Of a stretch of 64,000 nt of DNA, positions 59,248 to 64,000 are shown piece after piece. Each line of letters starts with the position of its first letter. The stretch's first letter is position 1. Made by a program: the position numbers and the translations under genes. This DNA is from Sciscionella marina DSM 45152 (GTDB lineage Bacteria; Actinomycetota; Actinomycetes; Mycobacteriales; Pseudonocardiaceae), in assembly GCF_000379465.1 (NCBI RefSeq), contig NZ_KB905404.1:1-64000 (forward strand), written 5' to 3'. Under the pieces are notes generated by a model. That model had not been told where the DNA came from. It made no database searches and was given only the letters and a program-made list of their open reading frames with translations.

Positions 59248-62200
59248 CTATTCAGTCGATGCTCGATACAAGAGGTACGCTCCGGCAGCGATACCTATCA
59301 GCCCTACACCGAGCGTGAAAACGCCGAGGAGCAATGAAGACGCAAGCACTTCACCCGCAAAGACGCTCACCTCGGCACCGCCCGCAACGCCAAAAGCGCC
59401 CCCGATGCCAAGACCCGCCGTCCTCGTAGAAGCTCCGGTGGCGTCTTGGTTGTTGATGGGATCACCTTGCGCGTAGGCGTAGGTGTTGACTTCTTGGTTG
59501 GTGGGGTCTGGTTGTGTGTAGCGGCCGAGGCTGGGATTGTAGTGGCGGTATCCGAACAGGTCTAGGCCGTTTTTGAGCTGGTAGGCGCCGATGTAGCGGA
59601 TGGGGTTGTCGGCCGCGGCGTCGCCGGTGGTGACGGGGTCGCCGTAGGGGGTGTAACGGTAGCTCGCGGCGAGGTTGCCGCTATTGTCGAGCATGCCGAT
59701 GGTGCTGCCCTGATAATCAGTGATCAGGTTGTATTTCTTCCCGCTGGCGACCTGTTCGGTGATCACCTTCCCATCGGGGTCACGGTTGTAGCTGGCTTTC
59801 TGCCCATTCACGGTTTCGGAGGTGACCCCGAGCGCGGTGTGCGCGAACGTATGCGTCGTGGTGCTGTTGTTCGGGTTTTTCTCCGTGATCACGTTCGGTT
59901 GGGTGTTGTTCAACGTGTCATACGAGGCCCGCAGAATGTCCGGATCGGCCTTGGTGAGCTGATCGGTGGAACTGTAGGTCAGTGTCGAATCCGGACCTTG
60001 GGTGCTGGTCATGTTGCCGGTGCTGTCGTAGAGCATGGACTGGTCACCGGCTTGGGTGGTCTGGTTCGACGCGTTCAAGGTGAACTGTTGCCCGTTGAGG
60101 CCGGTCATGTTGTCCGCAAGGTCGTAGTCGAACTGTTGGGTATCGGCCTTGGTCATCCGATTACCACCGTCGTAGGTGTAGTTCACCGTGCCAGTCGCAT
60201 CGGTCTTGGCCTGCACCTTCCCGGTATCACTCCCGGCACTGTTGCTGTACCGGTAGTCGTTCGACAACACGGTCTTTCCCGCGGCGTTGGTGGCGGTCAC
60301 ACCGATTTGGCGGTCGGCGTCGTCGTAGGTGTTGTTCTGCGCCCCACCGCCGGGGAAACTGGTCTTGGTGCGGTTGTTGTCGTTGTCGTAACTGAAGCTG
60401 GTCTTGTCGCCTTGCGGATCGGTCATGCTGGTCGTCCGGTTGGCCGTGTCGTAGCCGTAACCGGTGGCCCCGTTGCCGTCGTTGAGGCGGGTGAGGTTGC
60501 CGGCTTTGTCGAACCCGTAGGTCGTGGTCGTGTCGCCACCGCTGCTGTCCTGGCGGCGTTGGCTCACGATCAGGCTCGTGTTCCACACATCGTATTGCGT
60601 GGTGAGGGTGATTCCGCCGGTTTGTTGTTTGGTGAGGTTACCGTCGGTGTTGTACTCGTAGCTGGCTAGGAGTTTGGCGTCGCCGCTGGGTTGGTCTTGG
60701 TCGATTTCGACGACTCGGTCGAGTTTGTCGTAGTAGTAGTGCAGCACCACCCCGTTACCGTTTTTCACCGTCGATACCCGGGATAGGGAGTCGTAGGTGT
60801 AGCTGCTGGCGCCGCGCGGTCCGGGTGGGGAGGTCTTGGTGAGGTTCCCGGACCGGTCGTAGTCGAGGCTGGTGGTGTGCCCGTTGCCGTCGGTGACCCG
60901 CGAGAGGGTGCCGTTGGCCTGGTTGTAGGCCAGCGTTTGCAGATCCGCGTTCAATCCGTCGGAGTGCACCTTGGTCACGTTACCCGCGGCATCATGCGAC
61001 TGGGTAGTCGTGTTGCCCTGCTGGTCGGTGAACGAGGTGGGTAGGTTCGGGTGTGCCGCGTCCGCGTAGCCCACGCTGGTTTTCGCTCCGGTGGGCAGTT
61101 TCGTGCCGATCAGGTTGTTGCGGTCGTCGTAGTCGGCGGTGGTGTTCTTGTCGTTGCCGTTGGTGATCTGGGAGAGGCTGCTGTTCGCGGTCCACTGCTG
61201 TTTGCGGGTGTGTCCGAGCGGGTCGGTGGCCTCGGTCTGACGCCCTTGATCATCGTATTTGTAGGTGGACGCGTGCCCGTTCGGGTCGGTCTCGGTGGTC
61301 TGATGATCCCCATACGAGAACTTCGTCGTCAGCGGGCCGAGTCTGCTGTTCGGCACCGTGAGCGAGGTGAGCCGGTTGCTGGAGTCGTAGTTGAATTCAT
61401 ACGTGTGCCCCATCGGGTCGGTCAGGGAGGTCATCAACCCGGCGTTATTCCAGGCCTGTTTCGTGGTTTTGCCGTCGCGGTTGGTGAACGAGGTCATCTG
61501 CCCCGCGTCGTTGTAGGTGTAGGACCCGGCGGCGAGTCCGGTGGGGTCGGTGACCCGGGTGATGTGTTTGTCCGAGTCGTAGTCGAAGGTGTTGACCCGG
61601 CCCTGGCTATCGGACACCGACGCGGTGGTGCCATCGGTGTTGTACCGGTAGCTGTTCGCGTTCCCATTCCGATCAGCTTGGGCCAACAGCCATCCGGCCG
61701 GGTTGAATGTCCACACCTGCCCGGCCTGTTTACTGGAGGGTTTGAACGTGAGCGTGAACCCGCCACCCTCGGTTTTCTGCAACGTGGCACCCACCCCGGG
61801 AGCCTCCTGATAGCTGCCGTCACTGTTCTTCGAGAACGTGGCGCAATAGCCGGAATCACCGTGCAACGTGACATTCCCATTCGAGAACGTGAGGCCGACA
61901 TCGTGTCCACCCGATAACGTGGTGCCACCACCAAAACCACCAGGGTTCCCGCGGGAATTGTAGATGTGATCCACCGACAGATTCTGCCCGGTTCCCTTGA
62001 CCGTCAAATCCCGGTTATCCAACACCACATTCCCCGAACCAGTATCCACCAGCATCTGCAACCGATCATTCACCTGGAACCGCTCCAACGGGAACGACGG
62101 CAGGATCCCGGCCTGCGCGGACGGACACCCCGGCACCGCCGAACGCGCGCCCGCGCTGCCCTGCTTGGCCGAGGGATGCCACGCCCCACCCGGCGGCGCC

Positions 62201-62403
62201 CCGCCGGTCGGTTCCCGATTCACCTCACTCGGCGGCACCCACGCCTGCTCCGAAACCGGATCACCCGTCGCATGCGTTCCCCGCGGACTATTCGAAGGTT
62301 TCGCGTTCGCCGACCCTGAGATCGACATCGCTGTCGCCACCGAAATCGCTGTTACTAATGTGCATCCGCGCAGCACGAGGCTGCGCGGCGATCTGCCGCT
62401 CAT
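59248..62403 (-). CDS. Secreted RHS-repeat protein, probable polymorphic toxin
   Basis: 1051 residues from ATG 62403. The signal peptide (RGCTLVTAISVATAMSISG, ending SANA) marks export. Many RHS/YD repeats (about 130-960) would form a shell. The core ends near GYRHYNPSLGRYTQPDP and NQEVNTYAYAQGDPIN. After it, only about 60 residues remain, Gly- and Leu-rich with possible membrane helices (VLASSLLLGVFTLGVGLIGIAA in part). The tip is probably a membrane-acting toxin. Two small membrane-protein genes lie next to it. Confidence 0.85.
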   Translation of the reverse strand: MSGRSPRSLVLRGCTLVTAISVATAMSISGSANAKPSNSPRGTHATGDPVSEQAWVPPSEVNREPTGGAPPGGAWHPSAKQGSAGARSAVPGCPSAQAGILPSFPLERFQVNDRLQMLVDTGSGNVVLDNRDLTVKGTGQNLSVDHIYNSRGNPGGFGGGTTLSGGHDVGLTFSNGNVTLHGDSGYCATFSKNSDGSYQEAPGVGATLQKTEGGGFTLTFKPSSKQAGQVWTFNPAGWLLAQADRNGNANSYRYNTDGTTASVSDSQGRVNTFDYDSDKHITRVTDPTGLAAGSYTYNDAGQMTSFTNRDGKTTKQAWNNAGLMTSLTDPMGHTYEFNYDSSNRLTSLTVPNSRLGPLTTKFSYGDHQTTETDPNGHASTYKYDDQGRQTEATDPLGHTRKQQWTANSSLSQITNGNDKNTTADYDDRNNLIGTKLPTGAKTSVGYADAAHPNLPTSFTDQQGNTTTQSHDAAGNVTKVHSDGLNADLQTLAYNQANGTLSRVTDGNGHTTSLDYDRSGNLTKTSPPGPRGASSYTYDSLSRVSTVKNGNGVVLHYYYDKLDRVVEIDQDQPSGDAKLLASYEYNTDGNLTKQQTGGITLTTQYDVWNTSLIVSQRRQDSSGGDTTTTYGFDKAGNLTRLNDGNGATGYGYDTANRTTSMTDPQGDKTSFSYDNDNNRTKTSFPGGGAQNNTYDDADRQIGVTATNAAGKTVLSNDYRYSNSAGSDTGKVQAKTDATGTVNYTYDGGNRMTKADTQQFDYDLADNMTGLNGQQFTLNASNQTTQAGDQSMLYDSTGNMTSTQGPDSTLTYSSTDQLTKADPDILRASYDTLNNTQPNVITEKNPNNSTTTHTFAHTALGVTSETVNGQKASYNRDPDGKVITEQVASGKKYNLITDYQGSTIGMLDNSGNLAASYRYTPYGDPVTTGDAAADNPIRYIGAYQLKNGLDLFGYRHYNPSLGRYTQPDPTNQEVNTYAYAQGDPINNQDATGASTRTAGLGIGGAFGVAGGAEVSVFAGEVLASSLLLGVFTLGVGLIGIAAGAYLLYRASTE

Positions 62404-62659
62404 AACAAAAAACCCCATTCCCAAAAATGGACCACCCAGAACTCCGCGAGTAACGCGAAGAACGCTCACGTTACGACTACCACATGATCAACAACCAGCA
62501 CGGGAGTACAAGTTCACCCGAATGCCACACACCCGATAAGCATCCCGAACCGGATTTCCCTGATGCCGTAACGTTCGCGCACCTAGCGGCGATGACGGGC
62601 CGACTACCACTGCAGCAGCTGGGCGAACACCGGGCTTGAGTAGCAGCGGTACAGCGGTT
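62404..62659. other. Intergenic region upstream of the RHS gene
   Basis: About 255 bases with no credible gene. It should carry the RHS promoter. The right end leads into the hairpin that overlaps the exporter stop codon. Confidence 0.45.
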
Positions 62660-62696
62660 ATCGCATTCTTCACAAGAGGCCAGTGAAGAATGCGAT
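62660..62696. terminator. Hairpin over the exporter stop codon
   Basis: ATCGCATTCTTCAC (62660-62673) and GTGAAGAATGCGAT (62683-62696), 14-bp perfect arms, 9-base loop. It includes the last codons and stop of the exporter gene, so its transcript probably ends here. Confidence 0.75.
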
Positions 62697-63422
62697 GGTG
62701 ATGGCGCTCATGACGATGATGACGCCGGCGCGGATCACTCGTGGGCTGATGCGTTGGCCGGCCCACGCCGCGATGTAGCCGCCAGCGATTCCCGCTAACA
62801 AGACCGGGAGTGTCTGCAGCCATGCCACGTTGCCGGTTGCGATGAACACGATGACCGCGATGGCGCGTGAGGCGGCGAGCAGCAACGTTTTTGGCGGGTT
62901 CATCGCTTGCACGTCGGCTGAGCTGAACAGGCTCCAGATGGCCAGCATCATGATCCCGACAGCGCCGCCGAAGTAGCCGCCATAGATGCCGACCACGAAC
63001 TGCGCGACGAGCAACGGCTTCGTGGTCAGCGTGACCCGCTCCCGCAGGATCGCACCAGCCTGGGGGCCGGCGGCGAAGATCAGGGTCGCCGACAACAACA
63101 GCCACGGAACCGCGGCATCGAAGACGGCTTGCGGGGTGATGACCAGCAGCCCCGCGCCGACCAGACCGCCCAAAGCAGTCACCACGACCAGCAGCCGCAG
63201 CGGCAGGTCACCGACAGACACCAGGCGGTCTCGGCATGCCCACGTGCTGGCCATGCTGCCGGGAAACAACGCGACGCTGCTGGAAGCGTTCGCCGCCACC
63301 GAAGGCACTCCGACCCCGATCAGCGCCGGCAGCGTGACGAACGAGCCGCCACCTCCCACCGCGTTCATCGCCCCTCCTACGAGGCCAACACCGATGAGCA
63401 GCAATAAGTTCAGACCGGTCAC
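62670..63422 (-). CDS. TauE/SafE-family exporter
   Basis: A 250-residue polytopic membrane protein with about eight hydrophobic helices. GGAMNAVGGGGSFVTLPAL at the start and GIYGGYFGGAVGIMML in the middle are the two conserved repeats of the TauE/SafE family, which moves sulfite, sulfoacetate or other anions. It is divergent from the LysR-type gene, its likely regulator. Confidence 0.87.
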   Translation of the reverse strand: MTGLNLLLLIGVGLVGGAMNAVGGGGSFVTLPALIGVGVPSVAANASSSVALFPGSMASTWACRDRLVSVGDLPLRLLVVVTALGGLVGAGLLVITPQAVFDAAVPWLLLSATLIFAAGPQAGAILRERVTLTTKPLLVAQFVVGIYGGYFGGAVGIMMLAIWSLFSSADVQAMNPPKTLLLAASRAIAVIVFIATGNVAWLQTLPVLLAGIAGGYIAAWAGQRISPRVIRAGVIIVMSAITIAFFTGLL

Positions 63423-63518
63423 ATATCCCAGCCTGGCGGCGTCCCCTCATCGCCACAATGCGGAATCACCAGAGATAGCCTGTGCCTGAGGCGAAGGCTG
63501 ATCGCCATGAGGAGACCG

Positions 63519-64000
63519 ATGCGTTTCGATCTGATCGACCTGCAACTGTTTGCCGAGGTCGCCGAGGCCGGCAGCATCACCCGCAGCGCCGAACGCTTGC
63601 ACTTCGCTCTGGCCTCAGCCAGCGCGAGGATTGCGCATCTGGAGGACGCGCTCGGTGCGCCACTGCTGCTACGCCAGCGGCGCGGTGTGCAACTCACTCC
63701 GGCCGGTCGCGCACTGCTGCATCACGCCCGCATCGTGCTCGGACAGGTCGACCAGATGCGAGCAGACCTCAGCGACTACGCGCACGGACTCAAGGCGCAC
63801 ATCCGGCTGCTGTCGAACACCGCAGCCTTGACCGAACACCTGCCCGAGGCACTGCACGCATTCCTGGCCCAACACCCCACCATCGACCTCGGCATCGAGG
63901 AGCTCCCCAGCTACGACATCGTCACAGCGCTCGCCGCGCGCCGCGCAGACATCGGCATCGTCGCCGACACCGTCGACATGGGTGAACTACAAGCCTTTCC
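63519..64000 (+). CDS. LysR-type regulator (partial)
   Basis: The start is ATG 63519 with AGGAG 5 bases upstream; an ATG at 63507 is less likely. An N-terminal winged helix (DLQLFAEVAEAGSITRSAERL) and linker helix are followed by the start of the ligand domain. About 160 codons are inside the window; the gene runs off the right edge. It is divergent from the TauE/SafE exporter and probably controls it. Confidence 0.87.
   Translation, partial: MRFDLIDLQLFAEVAEAGSITRSAERLHFALASASARIAHLEDALGAPLLLRQRRGVQLTPAGRALLHHARIVLGQVDQMRADLSDYAHGLKAHIRLLSNTAALTEHLPEALHAFLAQHPTIDLGIEELPSYDIVTALAARRADIGIVADTVDMGELQAF

Noticed and set aside
59839-60669. 276-codon plus-strand frame
   Set aside because: Antisense to RHS repeats; its repeated Val/Gly pattern mirrors the repeats.
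59500-62000. Possible DNA repeat array or CRISPR
   Set aside because: The repetition comes from RHS/YD protein repeats; units are degenerate and there are no uniform spacers.
1-64000. tRNA, rRNA or riboswitch genes
   Set aside because: No cloverleaf, rRNA or known riboswitch pattern was noticed on either strand by eye; a covariance search was not possible.

Overview
The window is GC-rich actinomycete DNA. Many genes start with GTG or TTG, genes often overlap by ATGA or GTGA, and there is a Scr1-type regulator/DUF397 pair, type VII secretion-type proteins, an EspR-like regulator and a perfect actinobacterial LexA box (TCGAAC-N4-GTTCGA). A Nocardia-like member of the Mycobacteriales or a close relative is the best guess; the genus is inferred. 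There is no rRNA, tRNA, ribosomal or central metabolic gene and no CRISPR array. The content (an IS copy, decayed genes, pili, toxins, natural-product genes) fits a genomic island, large plasmid or integrative element.

Layout. 1-9055: an IS5-type element that cuts off a gene, then a minus-strand operon of small mobile-element-type proteins ending with a MoxR-like AAA ATPase and its VWA partner. Several genes here are damaged: one carries a TGG-to-TGA nonsense change and one a frameshift in a run of five C. 9980-23696: a complete Tad/Flp pilus locus (lipoprotein, secreted protein, SAF/CpaB protein, TadZ, TadA, TadB, TadC, Flp pilin, pseudopilins, and a membrane LysM-BTAD protein) with a divergent prepilin peptidase. 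23802-26486: two secreted I36-type inhibitor-like proteins and a secreted alpha/beta hydrolase. 26727-26833: a dense cluster of inverted repeats. 27112-33210: a STAND regulator, then a plus-strand module of EspR-like regulator, ImmA/IrrE-type peptidase, multi-TM protein and FAD monooxygenase. 33458-36751: a type VII secretion effector module. 36952-41429: a graspetide (ATP-grasp RiPP) cluster of precursor, ATP-grasp ligase and isoaspartate-type methyltransferase, preceded by six small coupled genes and facing a Scr1-type regulator pair. 42688-46116: a hydrolase/acyltransferase pair on plus, and a GT25 glycosyltransferase plus an unknown protein on minus. 47007-52794: a tightly coupled operon (CMP/dCMP hydroxymethylase-like thymidylate synthase homologue, NDP kinase homologue, radical SAM enzyme, DEDDh exonuclease, aldo/keto reductase, small protein, isoaspartate-type methyltransferase), followed by a protein built of six tandem helix-turn-helix units. 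53922-64000: a small unknown gene, SOS-controlled dnaE2, a partial HNH gene, an RHS-repeat protein with small membrane-protein genes beside it, a TauE/SafE exporter and the start of a LysR regulator.

The strongest candidates for undescribed biology are the 47007-52794 operon, which looks like a route to a modified pyrimidine nucleotide, and the six-HTH protein next to it. The graspetide cluster with its upstream genes, the effector modules with hydrophobic C-termini, and the MoxR-VWA pair come next. All functions are inferred from motifs read by eye; no database search was possible.
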